A stretch of 64,000 bases of DNA from Beroe forskalii (taxonomy: Eukaryota > Ctenophora > Nuda > Beroida > Beroidae), in the NCBI GenBank assembly GCA_011033025.1, contig WFMF01000005.1, forward strand, positions 372,001 through 436,000. The letters run 5' to 3'. A program made the position numbers and the translations under genes. Positions 43,561 to 55,600 of this stretch are shown one piece after another; position 1 is the first letter of the stretch, and each line of letters opens with the position of its first letter. Under the pieces are notes generated by a model. That model saw only the letters and a program-made list of their open reading frames with translations. It did not search any database and was not told the DNA's origin.

Positions 43561-44675
43561 CTGTCTGAAAGTTTGAATCTATATTTTTTCCCCAAATTTG
43601 TGCACATTTTGCCAGTTTCAGCAAGAATTTTTTTATAGAGGCTAGTTGATTTAGGCTCCACTTCGCCTCCACTCAGCCTCCACTCAGCCTTCAAATAGCT
43701 TACATGCCAGTAAGTAAGACGGTGAGACCTGATATCACTGACAGCAGTACCTCTAGGAAGCCAAGACATGCTAAGTTGCTATGCAGTTGAAGCTTTGGGG
43801 CATTGGCAGTCTGACAAAGATGTGTAGTCCACATCTATCATATTGATGGAAATTAGATTCTAGCATGAATGTTATGGACCAGAGCGCAGAAAAAAACGCC
43901 AAATCATGGCAGGGAATCAGCTATTTTACAACTTTTCAATATTTGAATGTAATTCAGTTCAAGACCAATTTATGCCACGTGGAGATACCACGTGGAGATT
44001 CCAGATTTGGGGAAAATCATCATCTGACTCTGAGTTCCAGATTTTCCCATCGTAAAGTATAAACCGTACATAAAAATCAAATGAAAAGCCGTTTTTGGTT
44101 GGTGCGCTTGGACCATTATATATGACATTTTGGTCCTTGCGCTCCCAAAAACGGCTTTTACTCATAACTTGAAAAGTAAAGGGTTTAGAGCATATGTTTA
44201 TTAACAAGTCGTATATAAACATGACCATTGCGATTCTTTTGAGCTATGAACGAAGTCCCTACGACTTTTGTGGCCTAAATTATGAAGAATCACCAACTTC
44301 AAGCCCGCGCATGGGCTAAAAACATGTTTTGGCCCATAACTCGGTTTGTGAGCATTTTAGGGCATATGTTTATTAACAAGTCGTATATAAACATGGCCAT
44401 TGCGCTTCGTTTGAGCCCAAGTAGAAGTCTCTACGACCTTCCTATCAAAGTTAGTATTTCTGGCGCCATGGCGCCTAAATGCGCAATTGCGCCATGTTCC
44501 ACCACCTAACAAAAATAGGTCTCGTCAGTTTGGACTTGGGATGGCTAAAACTACACCACTGAACCGGTCAATATGTTGCTTCAAGCCGTTGCAGGGTGCA
44601 GCACTTTTTAGAAATCAGACCACCAGGGGTCGAATAAAGGTCGGATAGAAGGTCAAATGAAAGGGGAATACTTAC

Positions 44676-44790
44676 GGCACTCGTTGGATGTACGCCTTGT
44701 CGTTCACGGAAGGAAGCTGACTTAGCAGCACTTTCAAGTCAATGTTCCCGGGTTTGAGCCCGGTGTATTAACTCTTGGGCTTTTCCCCTG
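44676..44790 (-). pseudogene. Exon b, copy A, degraded at its 5' part
   Basis: The donor end (GTGCC-gtaagtatt) and the codons for SVNEKAYIQRV match exon b of copies B and C. Upstream of about 44745 the sequence degenerates (CCCGGGTTTGAGCCCGGTGT) and cannot be read as the exon. It ends in the low-quality junction that follows. Confidence 0.6.
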
Positions 44791-45010
44791 AAAAATTTTC
44801 AAATTTTCCTTTACGGTGGGAAATGTTGGCAAAAAAAAAACCTATGTTTTTAAATCCAGGGAAACCCCCCAAAGCACTTCCTTCCCCCCACCCTAAAAAC
44901 CCCTTTAACAATATAAAATTTCCCCCAACTTTTTGCATTGTTTAAATTTTTTTCAATGTTAGATTTCCCCCTATTCCCCTAAAATGGAACCAAATTTTAG
45001 AATAAATTGT
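44780..45010. other. Garbled junction between copies A and B
   Basis: The sequence is rich in odd homopolymers (CCCCCCAAAG, AAAAAAAAAA, TTTCCCCC) yet can still be lined up loosely with about 39000-39150. This is the pattern of an uncorrected long-read consensus, not of evolution, and marks a probable artificial join. Confidence 0.6.
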
Positions 45011-45215
45011 AATTTTTTCCCCATATTTACCTGAAATCAGAACTTTACCATATGAAGTTTTTGTTCGTACATATTCTAAGTATTCAGTGTTAAAATGGAA
45101 TGCCCAGAATGAAAATTTTATTTCATTCTGATTTTTTTCAATCGTTCTCAAGAAAAGTTTACACACGAATTCCACAACATCACAATGGCACTAATATCAG
45201 CAAAATAAGGCTTAC

Positions 45216-45325
45216 CTTGTACATCTGTGGGTTTCGCGGGAGGAAACAGAGCGTTCAGAGCAGCCCTCAAGTTATCATTCCTGGTGAATGCCAGCTGACC
45301 AGACCCAAAACTCCATGCACCCAAC
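45216..45325 (-). CDS. Exon c, copy B
   Basis: Copy of 39360-39473 with a few indels. Here the 3' border is CAAG-gtaagcc, a strong donor. Codons for FGSGQLAFTRNDNLRAALNA and LFPPAK are visible. Confidence 0.6.
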
Positions 45326-46864
45326 CTACATTCTAGTGTGAAAGAGCGGTTTGGTGAAAGTATCAAATGGACTACTTCAATGAATTATGAGATTCTTCAC
45401 CAAAATTGTACCGAAGTTGCCCTTGTCGCATCATTGATATGCAATTAACGGCCGAGTGCAGGGGTATAGGTGATGTACTGATATTATGACATATCATGCG
45501 ACGAAGCAACCTGCAAAATTCAAATGAGGAAAGTTAATACCTTACTTCCGATCAAGTTTTGTACATTATGACATAGCAGTAGTTCCTTGAGCCCTTCCTT
45601 TGATAGTTCCTCCCTAATTAAAGTATTAAATAGAATGTGAAATATGCTTACCCTAGAGGACGAGGTCGCTGATGTTGATACATCAAACCGTTCCGATGTT
45701 CTGAGGTAAATGGGTATCATAATGACATAATCATAAATCAAAAGTGATCTCATGAGTGTCTGGATATTTAAATGCTATAGATCATTATATTTAACGTATT
45801 ATGTATCAAACAGGCAAGAGTGAAGATTACACATAATGCATGAACATTGAACATGACGCCACAAACAGTGATTGAGTCACATACTTGTGACTTTACCACC
45901 TTACCTCTCGTCACCTCCGCGCTGAAAATAATTGCTCAGTTAAGATGACGTAGTCTAGTCAGTTAAGGGCTGCACCCTGCAACGGCTTGAAGCAACATAT
46001 TGACCGGTTCAGTGGTGTAGTTTTAGCCATCCCAAGTCCAAATCCGACGAGACCTATTTTGTTAGGTGGTGGAACATGGCGCAATTGCGCCATTTAGCGT
46101 TATGGCGCCAGAAATACTAACTTTGATAGGAAGATCGTAGAGACTTCTACTTGGGCTCAAACGAAGCGCAATGGCCATGTTTATATACGACTTGTTAATA
46201 AACATGCCTAAAATGCTCACAAACCGAGTTATGGGCCAAAACATGTTTTTGTATGCGCGGGCTTGAAGTTAGTGATTCTTCATAATTTAGGCCACAAAAG
46301 TCGTAGGGACTCCGTTCATAGCTCAAAGAATCGCAATGGTCATGTTTATCTACGACTTGTTAATAAACATATGCTCTAAACCCTTTACTTTTCGAGTTAT
46401 GAGGCAAAAGCCGTTTTATGGGGATGTGCAAGGACCAAAATGTCATATAATGGTCCAAGCGCACCAACCAAAAACAGGTTTTCATTTGATTTTATGCACG
46501 GTTTATACTTTGGCAAAAGTTTTACCACTGGAACATTACCAAGATTAGCCTCCATTAGCACCAAGTAGCCTCCATGGAGGCTGAATGGAGGGTAATGGAG
46601 GCTGAGTGGAGGCTAATTTTAAAAATTAGCCTCCATGGAGGCTAATGGTTGCATAAGGCTAATTTTTGAAAAACAGCCTTTAATATGGAGGATAATTTGC
46701 CTCCACTAGCATCCATTAGTCTCCATTCAGCCTCAACGCAAACTTCATGGAGGCTGAAATTTAAGTTCAGCCTCCACTTACCTCGACTGAAGAATTAGCC
46801 TCCATTAGCCCCTCCTGAAACTGAATAAGTCATTTTTGGGATTCTATGCTTCTATGATTCTATG

Positions 46865-47875
46865 CTTCACTCCAGCTCCAGTCTCAATAGGCTCCACTCA
46901 GCCTCCACTAGGCCCCACATAGCCTCCACTAGGCTCCAATTAGCCTCCACTAGGCTACACACAGCCTCCACTAGGCTCAGACAGCCTCCACTAGGCTCAG
47001 ACAGCGTCCGTCTCACTCAGCCTCCACTAGCCTCCACTCAGCCTCCACTTGGCTCCACTCAGCATCCGCTAGTCTCCACTAGGCTCCAGAGCCTCCACTA
47101 GGCACTCCACACAGCCTCAAATAGGCTACAGCCTCCACTAAAACCCTCCTCTCAGCTCGACAGCCTCCCTCAGCCTCCACCTGGCTCCACTCAGCCTCCG
47201 CTAAGTCACTAGGCTCCAAACAGCCTCCACGAATCCCACAGCCTCAACCAAATCACACAGCCTCACTAGGCTCCACTCAGCTTCAACTAGCCTCCACACA
47301 GCCTCCACTAGCCTCCAATAGGCACCACACAGCCTCCACTAGGCTCCACTCAGCTTCAACTAGCCTCCACACAGCCTCCACTAGCCTACACTAGGCTCCA
47401 GACAGCCTCCACTAGGCTCCACTCAGCCTCAACTAGCCTCCATACAGCCTCCACTAGCCTACACTAGGCTCCAGACAGCCTCCACTAGGCTCCAGACAGC
47501 TTCCACAAGGCTCCAAACAGCCTCCACTAGGCTCCACACAGCCATCAATAGGCTCCACACAGCCTCCACTAGGCTCCACTCAGCCTCAACTAGGCCCCAC
47601 AAAGCCTCCAATAGGCCTCCACTAGCCTACACTAGGCTCCAGACAGCCTCCACTAGGCTCCAGACAGCCTCCACTAGTCTCCACTCAGCCACCACTAGGC
47701 TCCAGACAGCCTCCACTACTCCACTAGGCTCCAGACAGCCTCCACTAGTCTCCACTCAGCCACCACTAGGCACCATTCAGCCTCCACTAGGCTCCACTCA
47801 GCCTCCACTAGCCTCCAATAGGCTCTAGACAGCCTCCACTAGGTTCCATTCAGCCTCCACTAGGTACCACACAGT
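46865..47875 (+). repeat. 21-bp minisatellite, left arm of copy 2
   Basis: Same unit as 40940-41990, about 48 units. The turn-around is near 47875 (CACACAGTGGAGTC). Confidence 0.9.
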
Positions 47876-49590
47876 GGAGTCTAGTGGAGGCTGTGTGAAG
47901 GAGTGAAGGTGGAGGCAGTGGAGCGCCAGAGGCTGAGTGGACTGTGGAGGCTGATGAGAGGCTGTTTTTAGGGCTCTGTGAGGCTGTGGAGGCTGTGTGG
48001 AGCTGGAGAGTGGAGCCAAGTGGAGGCTGAGTTGGAGGCTACTGGAGGCTGAGTGGAGGGAGTAGTTGAGGCTTGTAGAGGCTGAGTGGAGCCCAGTGGA
48101 GGCTGAGTGAAAGTCTAGTGGAGGCTGAGTGGTTTTGTAGAGGCTGGTGGAGGGAGGCTGATAAAAGGCTAGTTTAGGCTCAGTGGAGGCTGGAGTGGAG
48201 GCTGAGGTGAGGTGAGCTGAGGTTGAGGCTACTGGAGGCTGAGTGGAGGGTAGTTGAGGCTTGTAGAGGCTGAGTGGAGCCCAGTGGAGGCTGTGTGGAG
48301 GCTGAGTGGAGCCAAGTGGATGCTGAGTTGAGGCTACTGGAGGCTGAGTGGAGCCAAGTGGATGCTGAGTTGAGGCTACTGGAGGCTGAGTGGAGGTTAT
48401 GTGGAGCCTAGTGAAGGCTGAGTGGAGCCTAGTGGAGGCTAAGTGGAGCCTAGTGGAGGCTGAGTGGAGGCTGTGTGGGGGCTAGTGGAGGCTGAGTGGA
48501 GCCTAGTGGATGCTACTTTAGGCTGTGTGGAGCCTAGTGGAGGCTACTTTAGGCTGAGTGGAGGCTGTGTGGGGCCTAGTGGAGGCTGAGTGGAGCTTAG
48601 TGGAGGATAGTTGAGGCTAGTAGAGGCTCAGTGGAGGCTAGTGGAGGCTGAGTGAAGCCTAGTGGAGGCTGAGTGGAGGCTAGTGGAGGCTATGTGGATC
48701 CTAGTGGAGGCTGAGTGGAGGCTAAATGGAGCCTAGTGGGGGCTGAGTGGAGCTTAGTGGAGGCTGCTTGAAGGCTGTGTGGGGGCTAGTGGAGGATGAG
48801 TGGAGCCTAGTGGATGCTGAGTGGAGGCTGAGTAGAGGCTAGTTTAGGTTGAGTGGAGGCTGAGTGGAGCCTAGTGGAGGCTGAGTGGAGGGTAGCTGAG
48901 GCTTTTTGGAGGCTAGTGGAGGCTGACTGGAGCCTAGTGGAGGCTGAGTGAAGTCTAGTGGAGGCTGATTGGAGGCTAGTGGAGGCAAGTGGAGGCCAGT
49001 GGAGGCTAGTGGAGGCAAGTGGAGGCAAGTGGAGGCTGAGTGGAGGCTAGTGAGTAGTGGAGGCTAGTGGAGGCTGAGTGGAGCCTTGTGGAGGCTGAGT
49101 GAAGTCTAGTGGAGGCTGATTGGAGGCTAGTGGAGCCCAGTGGAGGCTGTGTGGGGGCTAGTGGAGGCTGAGTGGATCCTAGTGGATGCTGAGTGGAGGC
49201 TGAGTAGATGCTAGTTTAGGCTGAGTGGAGGCTGAGTGGAGCCTAGTGGAGGCTGAGTGGAGGTAGTGCCAGAGGCTAGTAGAGGCTTTTGGAGGCTAGT
49301 GGAGGCTGAGTGGAGCCTAGTGGAGGCTGAGTGAAGTCTAGTGGAGGCTGGATGGAGCCTAGTGGAGGCTAAGTAGAGCCTAGTGGAGGCTGAGTGGAGT
49401 CTGAGTGGAGCCTGTGTGGAAGCTAGTGACGGAGGCTTAGTGGAGGCTAGTGGCGGCTAGTGGAGGCTGAGTGGAGCCTAGTGGAGGCTGAGTGAGGGGT
49501 CTAATGGAGGCTGAGAGTGGAGGCTAGTAGAGGCTTTTGGAGGCTAGTGGAGGCTGAGTGAAGCCTAGTGGAGGTTAAGTGGAGATAAGT
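47876..49590 (-). repeat. 21-bp minisatellite, right arm of copy 2 (inverted)
   Basis: Roughly 80 inverted units, with local block duplications, for example GGATGCTGAGTTGAGGCTAC, at about 48310 and 48365. Confidence 0.9.
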
Positions 49591-50796
49591 TGGAGCTGTC
49601 TGAAAGTTTGAATCTATATTTTTCCCCCAAATTTGTGCACATTTTGCCAGTTTCAGCAAGGCTAGTTGATTTAGGCTCCACTTCGCCTCCACTCAGCCTC
49701 CAATCAGCCTTCAAATAGCTTACATGCCAGTAAGTAAGACGGTGAGACCTGATATAACTGACAGCAGTACCTCTAGGAAGCCAAGACATGCTAAGTTGCT
49801 ATGCAGTTGAAGCTTATTGGGGCATTGGCAGCCTGACAGAGATGTGTGGTCCACATCTATCATATTGATGGAAATTAGATTCTAGCATGAATGTTATGGA
49901 CCAGAGCGCAGAAAAAACGCCAAATCATGGCAGAGAATCAGCTATTTTACAACTTTTAAATATTTGAATGTAATTCAGTTCAAGACCAATTTATGCCACG
50001 TGGAGATACCACGTGGAGATTCCAGATTTGGGGAAAATCATCATCTGACTCTGAGTTCCAGATTTTCCTATCGTAAAGTATAAACCGTACATAAAAATCA
50101 AATGAAAACCCGTTTTTGGTTGGTGCGCTTGGACCATTATAGATGACATTTTGGTCCTTGCGCGTCCCCCAAAAAACGGCTTTTGCTTCATAACTTGAAA
50201 AGTAAAGGGTTTAGAGCATATGTTTATTAACAAGTCGTATATAAACATGACCATTGCGATTCTTTTGAGCTATGAACGAAGTCCCTACGGCTTTTGTGGC
50301 CTAAATTATGAAGAATCACCAACTTCAAGCCCGCGCATGGGCTAAAAACATGTTTTGGCCCATAACTCGGTTTGTGAGCATTTTAGGGCATGTTTATTAA
50401 CAAGTCGTATATAAACATGGCCATTGCGCTTCGTTTGAGCCCAAGTAGAAGTCTCTACGATCTTCCTATCAAAAGTTAGTATTTCTGGCGCCATGGCGCC
50501 TAAATGGCGCAATTGCGCCATGTTCCACCACCTAACAAAAATAGGTCTCGTCGGATTTGGACTTGGGATGGCTAAAACTACACCACTGAACCGGTCAATA
50601 TGTTGCTTCAAGCCGTTGCAGGGTGCAGCACTTTTTTTTGCCTTAACTGACTAGACTAACGTGCAACACAACGCAATTTAAATCTCAAGTCACGAATCCT
50701 GCATGACTGTTATGGTAAGAGTTACGGCATGAGTTCAGACCATAGGGGTCGAATAAAAGGTCGGATAGAAGGTCGAATGAAAGGGGGAATACTTAC

Positions 50797-50914
50797 GGCA
50801 CTCGTTGGATGTACGCCTTTTCGTTCACGGAAGGAAGCTGACTTAGCAGCACTTTCAAGTCGAATGTTCCGGCTTTCGTAGCAGTACTAACCTTGGGCTC
50901 CGGTGACTTCAAAT
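50797..50914 (-). CDS. Exon b, copy B, of the ataxin-7-like gene
   Basis: A 118-bp exon reading LKSPEPK, ATKAGTFDLKVLLSQLPSVN and EKAYIQRV. Acceptor accgtcag, donor GTGCC-gtaagtat. Its first two bases complete an Asp codon from exon a. Confidence 0.7.
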
Positions 50915-51645
50915 CTGACGGTGAAGTGTTGTAAGGAAATCTATGATTCATCCAGTGGAACCCAAATGTTCAAAATCAGTTGTGGATGTAGCATTTTACA
51001 TTGGGTTTTCGCTTTGACCCAAATCTATGGAATGGGAAGTTCAAGATATGAACTGACGAGATAAAACATGAACAAGAGCGGTATCAGTCGAGTGGTGTTC
51101 CAAGTATGTCCTACGCGCGCAGCGACGCCGCGCAACAAACTTAGCGCAAAACGATCATATTTCACTGAGTCCATGTATTTGGCGCGCTACGCAAACACAA
51201 CATAAACAGTGCCCGTCCATGCGAAATGGGGATTATGGGTCGAATTATCTGTCCCAGTAGTAATCAAATTGTAGCCGCTTTCTCCATTTATGCGATAGCT
51301 TTAAATAACCATTCAACCGGTTATCGTATTAACGTCAAAAAGTTTCAGTTGAGGTAGGAAATTTGATATAAAAACGTGGTTATGACCATAACAATCCTAA
51401 AGAAGTAAGAAATAGTTAAATCAGAGTTGAAGATGCGTCATGCGTGTAGTTACCGATGAAAAGTCATTAGGATATACCACGGCTTTGCATGGGTATCAGT
51501 TGTTTTAATACCCAATATAATAACCTTAAAATAGAATCACGGCCATTGCCTACGCTTGTAGACGCTTTATTGATTGTATTATTATTAAAATCTTCTACTT
51601 TACCTCCAACCAGTGACAGTGATGTGAATTTTCTAACTAATTTAC
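50915..51645. other. Intron a/b, copy B
   Basis: Near-identical to 62262-62995. Contains GCGCGCAGCGACGCCGCGCA near 51117; no gene seen. Confidence 0.6.
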
Positions 51646-52089
51646 CTTTGACAGTGGTGGTTTTCCTCTTGGTAGCTTTGGTGTGTCTGGGAGGGAAGGG
51701 TAAAGGGAAGGGGGTGAGGGGGCGGGGATGCCACACTGAATGTCAGGGATTTCATGATGTTCTTATCACTCTCCTTCTCCTCTACGATCGCTTTCTGAGA
51801 CGCTGCTTTGCTCTTCGGTTGCTTCTTTGCTGCCCCCTTTTTAGGCTGTTTCTTGTTCGACTTAACCACCCCTGATGTGGAGCCCTTGTTCTGTGTTTTG
51901 GATTTGGCTGTCTTGCAGAAACCTTCCTCTTCCCTGATGATCTGCTCGATGACCTTGGGTCGAGGCGGGTGTTTGAAGAGCTTGGAAGGGGGCGTGGCAT
52001 GACGGGATGTTGTCACTGAGGACGTGACACCACTGCTGCTGCAGCCCTCCGTCTTGACACCACCTGAGGGGTTGGTGTCATCACAGCTG
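51646..52089 (-). CDS. Exon a, copy B (one-base losses)
   Basis: Same exon as 62996-63445. It has KLFKHPPRPKVIEQIIREEE and the Lys-rich KSNKKQPKKG block. Relative to copy C it has lost one base near 52070 and bases in G/C runs near 51700-51720 and 51825, so it is not open from end to end. The donor CAAAG-gtaaatt is kept. Confidence 0.65.
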
Positions 52090-52665
52090 CTGTGCTCCGT
52101 TAATTAAATGTGATGTAATCTGTAAATATACGGTGTTCCTTAGTTCATTGTAATATGAAACCCTTCGCAATATGATAAAATTGAAACTTGAAAGGAACAC
52201 CTCACGACTTACTCATACTGACTAGAATTAAAATTTGGTAATTGGTAAATTATAGTCAACATTTATTCAATATTTCAGCATCTGATTCAATATTTTCATG
52301 TGAGTTATGAAAAGCTTATACCGCAGTGAAAATATATTCATACTTTTAATAAGATTCCTAAAAACGTAAAATCACACGACAATTTAAATAACGCAAGAAA
52401 TTTGAAATATTAAATGCCTATAATTACCTGAATTTTCAATGAACTTTGGTACGAAAGCACCGGCTAGTTTTTGTTTCTGGATCATAAATTTCGTTTTTAC
52501 ATAATTTACCAAGAGTTTCGAACTTCGTAGAAAATCAAAGGATATCAAATACTTATTACTCAACAACTCACATATTTTCGGCAAGTGTCTTCAATCATTA
52601 TACAGAAACGATGGTTGAATTAAGAAATTGTACGCTATATTCTTCTATGACTGTATTTTGAAGGT
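52090..52665. other. Intron between the zinc-finger array and exon a, copy B
   Basis: AT-rich and nearly identical to 63446-64000. It meets the first satellite unit at about 52670. Confidence 0.6.
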
Positions 52666-52666
52666 T

Positions 52667-55600
52667 GAGCTTACCATGGACTTTGGAGACATGGTGAGCC
52701 AGGAAGGCTGGTTTGAGGAGGGCATTGCACATGTAACACTTACCATGGACTTTAAAGACATGGTGAGCCAGGAAGGCTGGTTTGAGGAGGGCATTGCACA
52801 TGTAACACTTACCATGGACTTTGGAGACATGGTGGGCCAGGAAGGCTGGTTTGAGGAGGGCATTGCACATGTAACACTTACCATGGACTTTGGAGACATG
52901 GTGAGCCAGGAAGGCTGGTTTGAGGAGGGCATTGCACATGTACCACTTACCATGAGCTTTGGAGACATGGTGAGCCAGGAAGGCTGGTTTGAGGAGGGCA
53001 TTGCACATGCAACACTTACCATGGACTTTGGAGACATGGTGGGCCAGGAAGGCTGGTTTGAGGAGGGCATTGCACATGTAACACTTACCATGGACTTTGG
53101 AGACATGGTGGGCCAGGAAGGCTGGTTTGAGGAGGGCATTGCACATGTGACACTTACCATGGACTTTGGAGACATGGTGGGCCAGGAAGGCTGGTTTGAG
53201 GAGGGCATTGCACATGTGACACTTACCATGGACTTTGGAGACATGGTGGGCCAGGAAGGCTGGTTTGAGGAGGGCATTGCACATGTGACACTTACCATGG
53301 ACTTTGGAGACATGGTGGGCCAGGAAGGCTGGTTTGAGGAGGGCATTGCACATGTGACACTTACCATGGACTTTGGAGACATGGTGGGCCAGGAAGGCTG
53401 GTTTGAGGAGGGCATTGCACATGTGACACTTACCATGGACTTTGGAGACATGGTGGGCCAGGAAGGCTGGTTTGAGGAGGGCATTGCACATGTACCACCA
53501 TGGACTTTGGAGACATGGTGGGCCAGGAAGGCTGGTTTGAGGAGGGCATTGCACATGTAACACTTACCATGGACTTTGGAGACATGGTGGGCCAGGAAGG
53601 CTGGTTTGAGGAGGGCATTGCACATGTACCACTTACCATGGACTTTGGAGACATGGTGGGCCAGGAAGGCTGGTTTGGTTTGAGAGGGCATTGCACATGT
53701 AACACTTACCATGGACTTTGGAGACATGGTGGGCCAGGAAGGCTGGTTTGAGGAGGGCATTGCACATGTAACACTTACCATGGACTTTGGAGACATGGTG
53801 GGCCAGGAAGGCTGGTTTGAGGAGGGCATTGCACATGTAACACCCTACCATGGACTTTGGAGACATGGTGGGCCAGGAAGGCTGGTTTGAGGAGGGCATT
53901 GCACATGTAACACTTACCATGGACTTTGGAGACATGGTGGGCCAGGAAGGCTGGTTTGAGGAGGGCATTGCACATGTAACACTTACCATGGACTTTGGAG
54001 ACATGGTGGGCCAGGAAGGCTGGTTTGAGGAGGGCATTGCATTGCACATAACACCCTGGGAGCCATGGACTTTGGAGACATGGTGGGCCAGGAAGGCTGG
54101 TTTGAGGAGGGCATTGCACATGTAACACTTACCATGGACTTTGGAGACATGGTGAGCCAGGAAGGCTGGTTTGAGGAGGGCATTGCACATGTAACACTTA
54201 CCATGGACTTTGGAGACATGGTGGGCCAGGAAGGCTGGTTTGAGGAGGGCATTGCACATGTGACACTTACCATGGACTTTGGAGACATGGTGGGCCAGGA
54301 AGGCTGGTTTGAGGAGGGCATTGCACATGTAACACTTACCATGGACTTTGGAGACATGGTGGGCCAGGAAGGCTGGTTTGAGGGAGGGCATTGCATGGAC
54401 ACTTACGGACTTTGGAGACATGGTGGGCCAGGAAGGCTGGTTTGAGGAGGGCATTGCAACACTTACCATGGACTTTGGAGACATGAGCTTTGGAGACATG
54501 GTGGGCCAGGAAGGCTGGTTTGAGGAGGGCATTGCACATGTAACACTTACCATGGACTTTGGAGACATGGTGGGCCAGGAAGGCTGGTTTGAGGAGGGCA
54601 TTGCACATGTAACACTTACCATGGACTTTGGAGACATGGTGGGCCAGGAAGGCTGGTTTGAGGAGGCATTGCACATGCAACACTTACCATGGACTTTGGA
54701 GACATGGTGAGCCAGGAAGGCTGGTTTGAGGAGGGCATTGCACATGTAACACTTACCATGGACTTTGGAGACATGGTGGGCCAGGAAGGCTGGTTTGAGG
54801 GAGGGCATTGCATGTAACACTTACCATGGACTTTGGAGACATGGTGGGCCAGGAAGGCTGGTTTGAGGAGGGCATTGCACATGTAACACTTACCATGGAC
54901 TTTGGAGACATGGTGGGCCAGGAAGGCTGGTTTGAGGAGGGCATTGCACATGTGACACTTACCATGGACTTTGGAGACATGGTGGGCCAGGAAGGCTGGT
55001 TTGAGGAGGGCATTGCACATGTAACACTTACCATGGACTTTGGAGACATGGTGGGCCAGGAAGGCTGGTTTGAGGAGGGCATTGCACATGTAACACTTAC
55101 CATGGACTTTGGAGACATGGTGAGCCAGGAAGGCTGGTTTGAGGAGGGCATTGCACATGTAACACTTAACATGAGCTTTGGAGACATGGTGAGCCAGGAA
55201 GGCTGGTTTGAGGAGGGCATGTAACACTTACCATGGACTTTGGAGACATGGTGGGCCAGGAAGGCTGGTTTGAGGAGGGCATTGCACATGCAACACTTAC
55301 CATGGACTTTGGAGACATGGTGAGCCAGGAAGGCTGGTTTGAGGAGGGCATTGCACATGTAACACTTACCATGGACTTTGGAGACATGGTGGTGGGCCAG
55401 GAAGGCTGGTTTGAGGAGGGCATTGCACATGTACCACTTACCATGGACTTTGGAGACATGGTGGGCCAGGAAGGCTGGTTTGAGGAGGGCATTGCACATG
55501 TAACACTTACCATGGACTTTGGAGACATGGTGGGCCAGGAAGGCTGGTTTGAGGAGGGCATTGCACATGTAACACTTACCATGGACTTTGGAGACATGGT

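Larger units (their letters stand above)
40099..44610. mobile_element. Foldback element, copy 1 (~4.5 kb)
   Basis: Outer inverted repeats of about 600 bp (40099-40690 and about 43975-44610) enclose a minisatellite that is CCTCCACTAGGCTCCACTCA(G) on the left (about 40940-41990) and its reverse complement on the right (about 41990-43560). It is the same element as 45951-50658 and sits at the paralogous position, but it has lost about 28 bp at the left tip and the right tip. No transposase is seen. Long repeat-bearing inverted arms are the defining feature of foldback elements. Confidence 0.85.
45951..50658. mobile_element. Foldback element, copy 2, complete (4,708 bp, ACG duplication)
   Basis: The ends are TAGTCTAGTCAGTTAAGG and its inverse. 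ACG occurs on both sides (45948-45950 and 50659-50661), and the empty site GATGACGTGCAAC is intact at 62002-62014 in copy C. Outer inverted repeats (45951-46540 and about 50000-50658) contain GGCGCAATTGCGCC palindromes and a direct repeat around CATGTTTATATACGACTTGT. The inside is the 21-bp minisatellite in opposed orientation. A 3-bp duplication is shared by CACTA and PIF/Harbinger elements, but the tips match neither, so the mobilising enzyme is unknown. Confidence 0.92.

Noticed and set aside
52628..53560. Long plus-strand frames (MDFGDMVGQEGWFEEG repeats) as a protein gene
   Set aside because: They are the antisense reading of the 69-bp satellite, whose 23-codon period keeps all frames open. 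The splice signals and the finger match are on the minus strand.
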